This document shows, in pieces, positions 17,472 through 24,724 of a DNA stretch of 48,742 bases (position 1 is the stretch's first letter; each line of letters opens with the position of its first letter). A program made the position numbers and the translations under genes. Source of the stretch: an uncultured Clostridia bacterium (GTDB lineage: Bacteria > Bacillota > Clostridia > TANB77 > CAG-508); NCBI GenBank assembly GCA_944386675.1, contig CALXBY010000012.1, positions 1 through 48,742 of the forward strand. Reading direction: 5' to 3'. Under the pieces are notes generated by a model. That model saw only the letters and a program-made list of their open reading frames with translations. It was not told the origin of the DNA and made no database searches.

Positions 17472-17918
17472 CTATTCTGAAATAACATCAATTCTTAAAT
17501 TTCCTATAACACCTTCGAACAATTTTATTTGCACATTGTGAACTCCAAGTGTCTTTATTGTTTCTTTTAAGTCAATTTTCTTTTTATCTACTTCAATACT
17601 ATATTGTTTTGTTAATTCTTGTGCTATCTCTTTTGCAGATACACCACCAAATATTTTTCCATTTTCTCCTGCTTTTACTTTTATTTTTAGTAATATTTTT
17701 GATAATTTATCTGCTATTTTCATAGCCTCTTCTTTTTCTTGATTTTTTTGGAATTTTACAGAATCTTGTTTTGCCTTTAATTTACTCATATTCTCTTTAT
17801 TTGCCTCTACTGCTAAGTTTTTAGGAAATAAAAAATTTCTTGCATACCCATCAGATGCATTAATAACCTCATCTTTTTTTCCTACTCCTTTTATATCTGC
17901 TTTTAAAATTACTTTCAT
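17472..17918 (-). CDS. rplI: Ribosomal protein L9, 148 aa
   Basis: From ATG 17,918 the product reads MKVILKADIKGVGKKDEVIN and then DGYARNFLFPKNLAVEA, the standard L9 N-terminal rRNA-binding domain, followed by the long connecting helix and the C-terminal domain with GKIFGGVSAKEIA. The start was chosen because GAGGAGG lies 8 nt upstream; ATG 17,924 would overlap it. L9 binds 23S rRNA at the base of the L1 stalk. It precedes dnaB and follows gdpP, with a promoter of its own at 17,961-17,989. Confidence 0.97.
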   Translation of the reverse strand: MKVILKADIKGVGKKDEVINASDGYARNFLFPKNLAVEANKENMSKLKAKQDSVKFQKNQEKEEAMKIADKLSKILLKIKVKAGENGKIFGGVSAKEIAQELTKQYSIEVDKKKIDLKETIKTLGVHNVQIKLFEGVIGNLRIDVISE

Positions 17919-17960
17919 GTTCATTCCTCCTCATCCTAAGATACTTTCTTTGTATGCTAT

Positions 17961-17989
17961 ATTCTATACCATTTTACGGTTTTTTTCAA
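17961..17989 (-). promoter_or_regulatory. Promoter of rplI-dnaB
   Basis: TTGAAA (17,984-17,989), 17-nt spacer, TAGAAT (17,961-17,966) on the minus strand, between the REP copy at 18,016 and rplI. Confidence 0.6.
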
Positions 17990-18015
17990 GCCTATATTAT
18001 AATAGGTTACTAAAA

Positions 18016-18045
18016 ATTGCCAAAGGGACTAGCCATTTTGGCAAC
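18016..18045. repeat. REP-like palindrome, copy 4 (divergent)
   Basis: ATTGCCAAAGGGACTAG followed by CCATTTTGGCAAC. The arms match the other three copies; the core differs (one base shorter, ACTAG in place of GACGGG). CTTTGGCAAC follows, a partial extra arm as at copy 3. It lies 11 bp beyond the gdpP stop. Confidence 0.85.
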
Positions 18046-18056
18046 CTTTGGCAACT

Positions 18057-20081
18057 TTAATTTTCTATTTCTGAAAAATATTCATTAATTCTATTAATTA
18101 ATTCTTGTCTAGTTTCTTCCATAGTCATTCCTTCTACTTGTGCACCTGCTAGTGTGATGTGTCCTCCACCACCTAGCTTTTCTAAGATTACTTGTACATT
18201 AATATCTCCTATGGATCTTCCGCTAATACAAATTTTATTTCCTACTTTTCCCATAACAAATGATGCTGTTATATCACTAATTGTCAATAATTCATCTGCT
18301 GCTTTAGCACATATTAAACTTGCTTCTTTATCCTTTTTTTCATAAGTAGCAATTGCTATTGTATCATTTATAACTTCTGCTTTTTTTACGATTCCTGCAA
18401 TTTTATTAAATGTATCTAAATTACTTTGGAACCATTTTTTTACTCTAATAATATTAACACCACATTTACGCAAATATGCAGCTGCTTCAAAAGTTCTAAC
18501 ACCTGTTTTAAATGTAAAATTTTTAGTATCCATCATAATACCTGCATATAAACTTTCTGCTTCTATTGTTTTTAAATTCACTCTAACATCCACATATTGC
18601 AATAATTCTGTTACTAACTCTGCTGCTGATGAAGCATATACTTCTTGGAATGTTAATGTTGCATTTTCTATATAATCAGCACTTCTTCTATGATGGTCTA
18701 TAATGACAATTTTATCTGTTCTTTTTAACAATTCAGGTGCTTCTACATAAGTTGATTTATGGGTATCTACCACAACCACTAATGTTTCTTTATCCATATT
18801 TTCTTCTGCTACTTCTTTTGTAATTAATATATCTTCATATTCTGCTTCTTTGGATAATGATTCTTTAAAGCTTTGTAAGGTATTTGTTTCATTACTATCA
18901 ATAATATATGCCTTTTTATTTAAACTTTTTGCTAATCTATAAATTCCCATACTAGAGCCCATAGAATCGATGTCTGGATTGGTATGTCCCATTATCATAA
19001 CATTGCTTGCATCTTTTATTAGATTTTCTAAGGCATGTGCTACCACTCTTGCCTTTACTTTTGTTCTCTTTTCTACTTCTTGTGCTCTTCCACCATAGAA
19101 TTTATAAATTTCATTTTCTCTAATAACCGCTTGGTCTCCACCACGTCCTAATACAATATCCATAGCTGCTTGTGCAGATTTGTATTTTTCTTTATCTGTC
19201 GCACCATCATTTGAAACAGCTATACTCAAAGTAATTTGCACATTTTCTTTTGTCTTTATATCTTTTACTTTATCTAATATACTAAATTTATCTTCTTTTA
19301 CCTTTTCAAAATATCTTTGCTCAAATAAGTATACATATTTGTCTCTATCAGATTTAATCAGAACACCATTTGTTTTATCTGTCCATTCATATATACATTT
19401 ATCAATTTCTGCAATAACTTGTGGTTTTTCTTCACTTTCTAATTGTTGCATAGTTTCTTCATAATTGTCTAACATCATAATAGTTACACATGATTTTGAA
19501 TCTTTATATTCTTCTTTTAAAGTGACAATTTCTGTTTCATCTATAAAGTATAGCATCATCATATATTTATCATCATGTCTTTTATCATATTTTCTAGAAT
19601 GCACAAATTTTCCTAATACTTCATAATGCTTATTATTAATTTCCACATGTTTTGAAATTTGTTTTTCTTTTGATGTATCTTTTTCGGTTTCCTTTATATC
19701 TAATTTAATATCTTCAATTAGCCCGCTTAAATATTGATTAATATCAAATCCTTCAAATTCAGATATAAATTTAGAACTTCTCCATATAACATTACCATTT
19801 GACTCTAATATAATTAATGGAAAAGGTGAATTTATCAAACTACTTTTTGCAGCTGTATCTACTGATAAAGTTAAATCTTGCAAAGTTTCTGATATTTCAC
19901 TTTTTCTTCTATTATTGGCATAATATGAATAAGCTACCACAGCCATAAATATTAGAATCGCCGGTAGTATCATACTGACATTTTCAATACATACAATTAC
20001 TAGCAATATAAAAATAATTGCTAAATATATTTTGGTCTTTGATAATAATTTATCAAAAACTTTTCGATTTGTATTTTGCAT
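18057..20081 (-). CDS. gdpP: Cyclic-di-AMP phosphodiesterase, 674 aa
   Basis: GdpP (YybT) breaks down c-di-AMP to 5'-pApA and so affects potassium, cell-wall and stress control. Two N-terminal membrane helices (about residues 13-52) precede a PAS-like domain, a degenerate GGDEF domain (about 195-335; catalytic GGDEF absent, as usual in the family), and a DHH/DHHA1 phosphodiesterase: MGHTNPDIDSMGSS, VVVDTHKS, VIIDHHRRSADYI and the terminal GGGGH motif. Start ATG 20,081 behind GAGGGG; promoter at 20,116-20,144. First gene of the gdpP-rplI-dnaB block. Confidence 0.96.
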   Translation of the reverse strand: MQNTNRKVFDKLLSKTKIYLAIIFILLVIVCIENVSMILPAILIFMAVVAYSYYANNRRKSEISETLQDLTLSVDTAAKSSLINSPFPLIILESNGNVIWRSSKFISEFEGFDINQYLSGLIEDIKLDIKETEKDTSKEKQISKHVEINNKHYEVLGKFVHSRKYDKRHDDKYMMMLYFIDETEIVTLKEEYKDSKSCVTIMMLDNYEETMQQLESEEKPQVIAEIDKCIYEWTDKTNGVLIKSDRDKYVYLFEQRYFEKVKEDKFSILDKVKDIKTKENVQITLSIAVSNDGATDKEKYKSAQAAMDIVLGRGGDQAVIRENEIYKFYGGRAQEVEKRTKVKARVVAHALENLIKDASNVMIMGHTNPDIDSMGSSMGIYRLAKSLNKKAYIIDSNETNTLQSFKESLSKEAEYEDILITKEVAEENMDKETLVVVVDTHKSTYVEAPELLKRTDKIVIIDHHRRSADYIENATLTFQEVYASSAAELVTELLQYVDVRVNLKTIEAESLYAGIMMDTKNFTFKTGVRTFEAAAYLRKCGVNIIRVKKWFQSNLDTFNKIAGIVKKAEVINDTIAIATYEKKDKEASLICAKAADELLTISDITASFVMGKVGNKICISGRSIGDINVQVILEKLGGGGHITLAGAQVEGMTMEETRQELINRINEYFSEIEN

Positions 20082-20115
20082 AAATAAATTTCCCCTCGCA
20101 TATTTATTCTATTAT

Positions 20116-20144
20116 ATTTTACTTATAAATAGCCAATTTGTCAA
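20116..20144 (-). promoter_or_regulatory. Promoter of gdpP
   Basis: TTGACA (20,139-20,144), 17-nt spacer, TAAAAT (20,116-20,121) on the minus strand. Confidence 0.85.
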
Positions 20145-20263
20145 GTTTTCGGGGTATATTCTCCCTACAATTTATATTTCTTTACTAATCCAAAAATAAA
20201 ATAAATCCTAGCTTTTTTTTAATCCTTATGATATAATCTAAAAAAACAAAAGAGGAGGATTTT

Positions 20264-20917
20264 ATGGAAAAGCTTTTAAATTTTATTAAGAAATATAAAA
20301 TATTAATTCTTACACTAGCTATTATCATTATTATTGCCATATGCTTAATCATATTTTTATCAACTAGAGATAGTAAAACGGAAAAAGAACTTGTCTTTTC
20401 AGATTTTGAAAAAACAGCTATATATCATTATTTAGAAGATGATTTATTAGATATTAAAACACTATATCTAAAAGATAATAACAATGATTTAAATGATGTA
20501 GAAATCATTCAAGTTCAAGTACAAGATGCACTAGACAATTATTTTGCTAATAATCCTAATGCTACATCTATATCTGTTAGCGAAATCAATTCTATTCTAA
20601 GTAGTGAATATAATATAGATACATCTTTAGTAGATTTCCATGGTTTGGTTTTATCAAATTATGAATATAATCCTGAAACAGATGAAATTATTGTAAATGG
20701 CAATTCTGATACCCAACCAAATATGGCACTATATAATGAATTTGCAAATTTAGAAAATCAATCTCTAGAAATTACAAAAATTACACAACTTTCAGAAAAT
20801 GAATACAAAGTATATGGTAATATTTTAGATAATGATAGTGTTATTGCTACTACAGAAGTAACTTTAAAATTAGAAAATAATGCATTTGCTATTGAAGATT
20901 GCTCTATAACAGATTAA
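20264..20917 (+). CDS. Membrane-anchored extracytoplasmic protein of unknown function, 217 aa
   Basis: An N-terminal basic stretch (KKYK) and one membrane helix (about residues 13-33) are followed by an acidic, Asn/Asp-rich outer domain, so a type II (N-in) anchored protein is likely. The outer part ends with beta-rich segments (NEYKVYGNILDNDSVIATTE, ALKLENN-like). I do not recognise a family. The layout resembles the 251-aa protein at 37,392 (short basic tail, helix, outer domain ending in a beta-rich region), though sequence similarity is not obvious. It starts at ATG 20,264 after GAGGAGG; TATAAT lies at 20,232-20,237 with no good -35. Single gene, ending in a hairpin terminator. Confidence 0.75.
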   Translation: MEKLLNFIKKYKILILTLAIIIIIAICLIIFLSTRDSKTEKELVFSDFEKTAIYHYLEDDLLDIKTLYLKDNNNDLNDVEIIQVQVQDALDNYFANNPNATSISVSEINSILSSEYNIDTSLVDFHGLVLSNYEYNPETDEIIVNGNSDTQPNMALYNEFANLENQSLEITKITQLSENEYKVYGNILDNDSVIATTEVTLKLENNAFAIEDCSITD

Positions 20918-20944
20918 GCCTTTAGAAATCCTAAAGGCTTTTTT
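20916..20944 (+). terminator. Terminator of the 217-aa protein gene
   Basis: AAGCCTTTAG and CTAAAGGCTT form a 10-bp stem with a 5-nt loop followed by TTTT; it overlaps the stop codon. Confidence 0.9.
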
Positions 20945-20981
20945 ATTAATATAATTCATTTTGTTTTCTTTCACACAAAAT

Positions 20982-21010
20982 TTGAAAAAATCACCAAAAT
21001 ATGCTATAAT
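20982..21010 (+). promoter_or_regulatory. Promoter of cassette gene A
   Basis: TTGAAA (20,982-20,987), 17-nt spacer, TATAAT (21,005-21,010). The surrounding 40 bp or so are almost the same as those at 21,973-22,020, exactly 1,000 bp away. Confidence 0.9.
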
Positions 21011-21111
21011 AAATAGAGTTGTGTATTTATATGTATTCCGAAAATTTGGGATATTAACACAACTTGCTAGCACGTTGACAATAAAAAAATCATAAAAAGG
21101 AGGATTTCAGT

Positions 21112-21873
21112 ATGAAATCAAATGTAGTAAAACTTGAAACTATCAACCGGAGCTGTGATGATTTAAAAGTACAGTCCCATATCGTTTCTTCAATTGAGAG
21201 ATTTTCCTCTTCATCCGCTTCTCTTACAGAGATTCTGGAAAAGGAGAAATGGCAGTTTAGCTACTGCAGAGGTTCTTACCTCGGTGCATTAAAGTGTCTG
21301 ATGGACACTCTGCCACCACGAGTTGCCAAACGGCAGCAGGTAGATGGAGTTCCCATTGATATTTTCATCAAACTTAAGGTTGATGAAAATGTTTTGGATG
21401 TCCTGGAGCGGGATTATCCTAGCGGTATTATGACTGGTTATTTTGCCAAAGGGATTGTGAAATGTGCAAAAGATCCTGTAAATCCTGAACATATTTACAC
21501 CAAACTGCTCAATGTAATATGTGGCTACAAATATGGCGGAACTTTTCGTGAGAATTTCTTCACAGAGTTGTTTCCGAAAGGAACCGGATATTTTGTAAAA
21601 GGTTTTGCAGAGTCTTATCATAAGACATTTAAGGAACTCTGCGATTCTAATAACAAATATCTTGACAACACAACTCCTGTCGAAGATTTACTTAAAAATT
21701 GGCCATACTGGTTCACCCGTACCACATCAGCTTACAGACTGGATGGAACTTACATTAACCAGAAAATGGAAAAGTCCCTTTCCATCAATCTGGGCTTGTA
21801 CGAAATGTTTCAAGAACGACCTGAAGCAGATTTTGATGGATTGAGCATTGACGTTCCGACCGATATGTTCTAA
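21112..21873 (+). CDS. Cassette protein A of unknown function, 253 aa
   Basis: A soluble-looking protein with no signal peptide or membrane helix. It is a paralogue of the next gene: both share LKC...DTLPP.VA.RQ, then VPIDIFIK.KVDENV and a D.L.R.YP.G block at about residues 62-107, and CGY...N.LFP further on. The C-terminal part contains a Trp/Tyr-rich segment (NWPYWFTRTTSAYRLDGTYI) also echoed in the paralogue. I do not recognise the family. Start ATG 21,112 behind AAGGAGG. The gene is a self-contained unit with its own promoter, a leader of about 95 nt and a GC-rich terminator. GC content and codon use (CGG, CTC, CCG) are unlike the AT-rich neighbours, which suggests transfer. Confidence 0.8.
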   Translation: MKSNVVKLETINRSCDDLKVQSHIVSSIERFSSSSASLTEILEKEKWQFSYCRGSYLGALKCLMDTLPPRVAKRQQVDGVPIDIFIKLKVDENVLDVLERDYPSGIMTGYFAKGIVKCAKDPVNPEHIYTKLLNVICGYKYGGTFRENFFTELFPKGTGYFVKGFAESYHKTFKELCDSNNKYLDNTTPVEDLLKNWPYWFTRTTSAYRLDGTYINQKMEKSLSINLGLYEMFQERPEADFDGLSIDVPTDMF

Positions 21874-21904
21874 AATGAAATTCGCCTTAGCTGCTAAGCT
21901 AGCC

Positions 21905-21936
21905 CACCCCCGAAGCTATATTTCGGGGGTGTTTTT
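21905..21936 (+). terminator. Terminator of cassette gene A
   Basis: CACCCCCGAA and TTCGGGGGTG form a 10-bp GC-rich stem with a 7-nt loop, followed by TTTTTC. Its twin is at 22,905. Confidence 0.93.
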
Positions 21937-21981
21937 CATTATATTTTATTTCTCATTTATGCTTTGTTATGCACACAAAAT

Positions 21982-22010
21982 TTGAAAAAATCGCCAAAAT
22001 ATGCTATACT
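21982..22010 (+). promoter_or_regulatory. Promoter of cassette gene B
   Basis: TTGAAA (21,982-21,987), 17-nt spacer, TATACT (22,005-22,010). The spacer differs from that of cassette A at one position (CGCC for CACC). Confidence 0.88.
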
Positions 22011-22118
22011 AAAAAGAGTTGTAATTTTTATTTTCTATTTTATCTTATTATTTTAAGATATGAAAATAATAACAGCTAGTAGCACATTAACAATTTAAAA
22101 AGGGAGGATTCACGTATT

Positions 22119-22877
22119 ATGGAATCAGTATTCACAAAAATCGGCACCGTTGACAAGAGTCTGTTAAAATTGCAAAAGCAAGCTTCTATTGTAGATACTT
22201 TAGAGAATCTCCATTCTTCAACTGCAATATTCGGAGCAAGGTTGGAAACAGAAACCATGCAATTAAAATACTATTTAGGTCGGTATTTAGGAACTCTGAA
22301 ATGCTTCTTAGATACACTTCCGCCTCACGTTGCACGGAGACAAAAAATAAATGATGTCCCTATTGACATATTTATTAAGACAAAAGTTGACGAAAATGTC
22401 ATGGACATCTTAGATAGGATGTATCCAACTGGAACTTTAACAGAACATTTTCCTGGTGGCGTAGACAAATACGTAAATGATCAATTTTATGTGTATGTCA
22501 AGTTACTAGATGTCATCTGTGGGTATCGAGGCTCTAAAAACTTTAACCAGAAAAACTTCAATAAGCTTTTCCCAGATAGTGTTTCTAAATTCGTTACTGG
22601 TTTTGCCAGTGCTTACAACGAAATGTTTGTTGAAATCTGTGCGGCATATGGAAAACAAACCTCAAGGACAGATTATCTAAAAGAAGACATATGGAAGAAC
22701 TGGTTGTTTTTCTTTTCCCATGGATGTTATGAATACCGGTTAGATGGAAAATACATCGACCAGATGTCACGAAAACCACTTGAAACATACGAACCAAACA
22801 AAGACCTGTATTATTTACTTCAATCACGTGCCGAAGAACACTTTCAAACATTAAACATTTCAATGTTGGGATATTAA
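22119..22877 (+). CDS. Cassette protein B of unknown function, 252 aa
   Basis: A diverged paralogue of cassette protein A at almost the same length. It keeps YLGTLKCFLDTLPPHVARRQ, VPIDIFIKTKVDENVMDILD and YPTG near residues 55-110, then DVICGYR and KLFP, and a C-terminal NWLFFFSHGCYEYRLDGKYI segment. The N-terminus (KIGTVDKSLLKLQKQASIVD) and the very C-terminus differ most. No known domain recognised. Start ATG 22,119 behind GGGAGG. The unit repeats the plan of cassette A: same promoter, a leader containing GCTAG..GCAC, and a matching terminator. Its base composition is slightly more AT-rich than A, so the two are not a recent exact duplication. Confidence 0.8.
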   Translation: MESVFTKIGTVDKSLLKLQKQASIVDTLENLHSSTAIFGARLETETMQLKYYLGRYLGTLKCFLDTLPPHVARRQKINDVPIDIFIKTKVDENVMDILDRMYPTGTLTEHFPGGVDKYVNDQFYVYVKLLDVICGYRGSKNFNQKNFNKLFPDSVSKFVTGFASAYNEMFVEICAAYGKQTSRTDYLKEDIWKNWLFFFSHGCYEYRLDGKYIDQMSRKPLETYEPNKDLYYLLQSRAEEHFQTLNISMLGY

Positions 22878-22904
22878 TCTTCCTTAGCAACTCATTAACT
22901 AGCA

Positions 22905-22936
22905 CACCCCCGAAGCCTTGCTCCGGGGGTGTTTCT
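22905..22936 (+). terminator. Terminator of cassette gene B
   Basis: CACCCCCG and CGGGGGTG stem with an 11-nt interior, followed by TTTC. It lies between convergent genes and may also stop transcription from the 182-aa gene. Confidence 0.88.
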
Positions 22937-22947
22937 ATTATATTCTA

Positions 22948-23496
22948 TTATTTAGCTTCAATATAAAAATCATAAGCAGTTGTTATATCCATATCTGTAC
23001 TAGCACTAATTTCAGAAGTACTATTAGGCTCTAAATCTGGAAAAAATGTTTCAACTCTTGCAAGTTCACTTCCATCTTCATTCATAAATACAACATCTAC
23101 AATTTGCCCTTCAATATTTTTGTCATATGGATTTTCAACAGTTGCTGCAAATTGACTCATTCCTCCAGACGCTTCAATCCTAGCATCTTTTATTATCATA
23201 TCATTATATGTTTTTTCTTCTACCAATTTGCTTGATGTATTTCTTTTAACACCATCTTTTACTTCCGCATTTGTACTATCTTCCATAACAATATTACCAT
23301 TACTTCTTTCTACATTTAAAAGATTGTAATCTATGCTTGTATTTGGTGCTGGTTTCAATTCTTCATCTTTTTTGCTAAATGCAATAATTAAATAAAAAAT
23401 AACAATTACAATTAAAACAACCACTATACATTTTGCAGCATTTACTCTTAAACTTTTTTCAGTTTTTTTATTCTTTTCATTTGTTTCCTTATCCAT
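22948..23496 (-). CDS. Membrane-anchored FxLYD-like protein, 182 aa
   Basis: A charged cytoplasmic N-terminus (about 20 residues), one membrane helix (about 24-41, CIVVVLIVIVIFYLIIAF), a flexible linker, and a beta-sandwich-like outer domain (about 95-182): MIIKDARIEASGGMSQFAAT, VENPYDKNIEG, VVFMNEDGSELARVE and LEPNSTSEISAST. The pattern of an invariant 'asymmetric beta strand, DxDG-like turn, ExNxT' fits FxLYD-type domains of Firmicutes, which usually sit outside the membrane. Start ATG 23,496 with AAGGAGG. A protein of the same design (148 aa) follows giant protein 2, so this one may be a partner of giant protein 1, although a BRO gene lies between them. Confidence 0.75.
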   Translation of the reverse strand: MDKETNEKNKKTEKSLRVNAAKCIVVVLIVIVIFYLIIAFSKKDEELKPAPNTSIDYNLLNVERSNGNIVMEDSTNAEVKDGVKRNTSSKLVEEKTYNDMIIKDARIEASGGMSQFAATVENPYDKNIEGQIVDVVFMNEDGSELARVETFFPDLEPNSTSEISASTDMDITTAYDFYIEAK

Positions 23497-23626
23497 GATT
23501 TTCCTCCTTAATTATTTTTCTAGTATATAATATCTTTTTAAGTTTTGATAATTCTATAATAGATTTTAACATTTTATCTAGATTCTTTTCAATATTTTTA
23601 TTGGATTTTATATATATTAAGATAAA

Positions 23627-24475
23627 TTAAATTTCCCCTATATTTCCAGAATTTAACTTATTTATTTCTTTAGCATTTTTATTAGATACCACCTTTTTCC
23701 CTGTTTCTTTTTCTAGCTGTTCTTTTGCAATTTTGGCTATATTGCCTCCTTTTTTTACTGAATCTTCTGCTTCTTTAAAACCTTTATTTTTTTTACTTTT
23801 TGAGATTTCCGTAGAAGATGTTTCTGCAAGCATATTTAAAACAAGTTCCATATTTGTCATATTATCTCTTAAATTTTCCTTTTTCAAACCTTTTAAGTTT
23901 TTATATTCTTTAACAGAATATCCACTCCAAGCTTGTGTTAGAATATTTGTTAATATTGCAAAATCTCTTCCTTCACTTATTCCCTTATTCTTTAATTCAT
24001 CTGTAAATTCTTTCCTGATATCTATTGTTTTTAATCTTTGATTTATCCATTCTTCTGAATAGCCCTTTTGTCTATATATGTCTAACGCTCTATTTATTGC
24101 TATTTCTGGATCATATGCTTCATCTATTCTTTCTTTTCCAACTTGTGCTAACCATAATTTGAAAGGTTCTGCTTTTTTTGACGGTATTGATTGTATTAAA
24201 CGTAAAATTTGCTCTGTCGTCATGACATCAGTATCTCTTAATTTTCCATCATATGCTTCCATTTTCAACTGGTAACAATTTGTTACCAGTTCACTTCCCT
24301 CTTTATTTAACCTCATTTTTAATGTTTTCCAATACTTTCTACCAGTCTGATAATCATTATCTGTTAATACTGCTACCACATCTACAACAGAAAAATACCA
24401 TTTTTCTTGTTCATCATTCCATTTTGCTCTAATTTTTTTGTCTTCAAATAGTTTTAATTCATTATCTTTTTCCAT
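23627..24475 (-). CDS. BRO-N domain protein (phage antirepressor type), 282 aa
   Basis: The N-terminal part (about residues 8-110: LFEDKKIRAKWNDEQEKWYF, SVVDVVAVLTDNDYQTGRKYWKTLK, TTEQILRLIQSIPSKKAEPF KLWLAQVG) matches the BRO-N family of prophage antirepressors and related DNA-binding proteins. A region typical of the subfamily follows (AYDPEIAINRALDIYRQKGY, SEEWINQRLKTIDIRKEFTD) and a Lys-rich tail. Chromosomal copies without a phage are common in gut Clostridia, and their role is unclear. Start ATG 24,475 with GAGGTG; promoter at 24,542-24,570. No other phage gene is visible nearby. Confidence 0.85.
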   Translation of the reverse strand: MEKDNELKLFEDKKIRAKWNDEQEKWYFSVVDVVAVLTDNDYQTGRKYWKTLKMRLNKEGSELVTNCYQLKMEAYDGKLRDTDVMTTEQILRLIQSIPSKKAEPFKLWLAQVGKERIDEAYDPEIAINRALDIYRQKGYSEEWINQRLKTIDIRKEFTDELKNKGISEGRDFAILTNILTQAWSGYSVKEYKNLKGLKKENLRDNMTNMELVLNMLAETSSTEISKSKKNKGFKEAEDSVKKGGNIAKIAKEQLEKETGKKVVSNKNAKEINKLNSGNIGEI

Positions 24476-24541
24476 GTTTATTTCACCTCTTTTTTGTTAT
24501 TTATATATTTTAGCAACGAAATAAATCCCTTATCGCTTCTA

Positions 24542-24570
24542 TTTATATCATACTTTTCAATCTCTTTCAA
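24542..24570 (-). promoter_or_regulatory. Promoter of the BRO-N gene
   Basis: TTGAAA (24,565-24,570), 17-nt spacer, TATAAA (24,542-24,547) on the minus strand. The remaining gap to 24,724 holds only this promoter and a terminator. Confidence 0.7.
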
Positions 24571-24667
24571 TATTTTTACGAAAATTTGTTCTTTTTGTGT
24601 GTTATTTGTCTTTTTTTATTATACACAGAATATTTGCAAACTTTTTTATTTTTATCTATACTAACAA

Positions 24668-24714
24668 AAAGAAATGGCTTACATATAGTGTATACCATTT
24701 CTTTTTTCATAATT
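24668..24714 (-). terminator. Terminator of giant protein 1 gene
   Basis: AAGAAATGG and CCATTTCTT form a 9-bp stem around an AT-rich interior with its own partial pairing (TATAC/GTATA). The minus strand continues with TTTTTG. It lies directly past the stop at 24,725. Confidence 0.75.
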
Positions 24715-24724
24715 ATAATGTATT

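Noticed and set aside
23627..24475. Prophage region
   Set aside because: Only the BRO-N gene is phage-like; no other phage gene is visible nearby.
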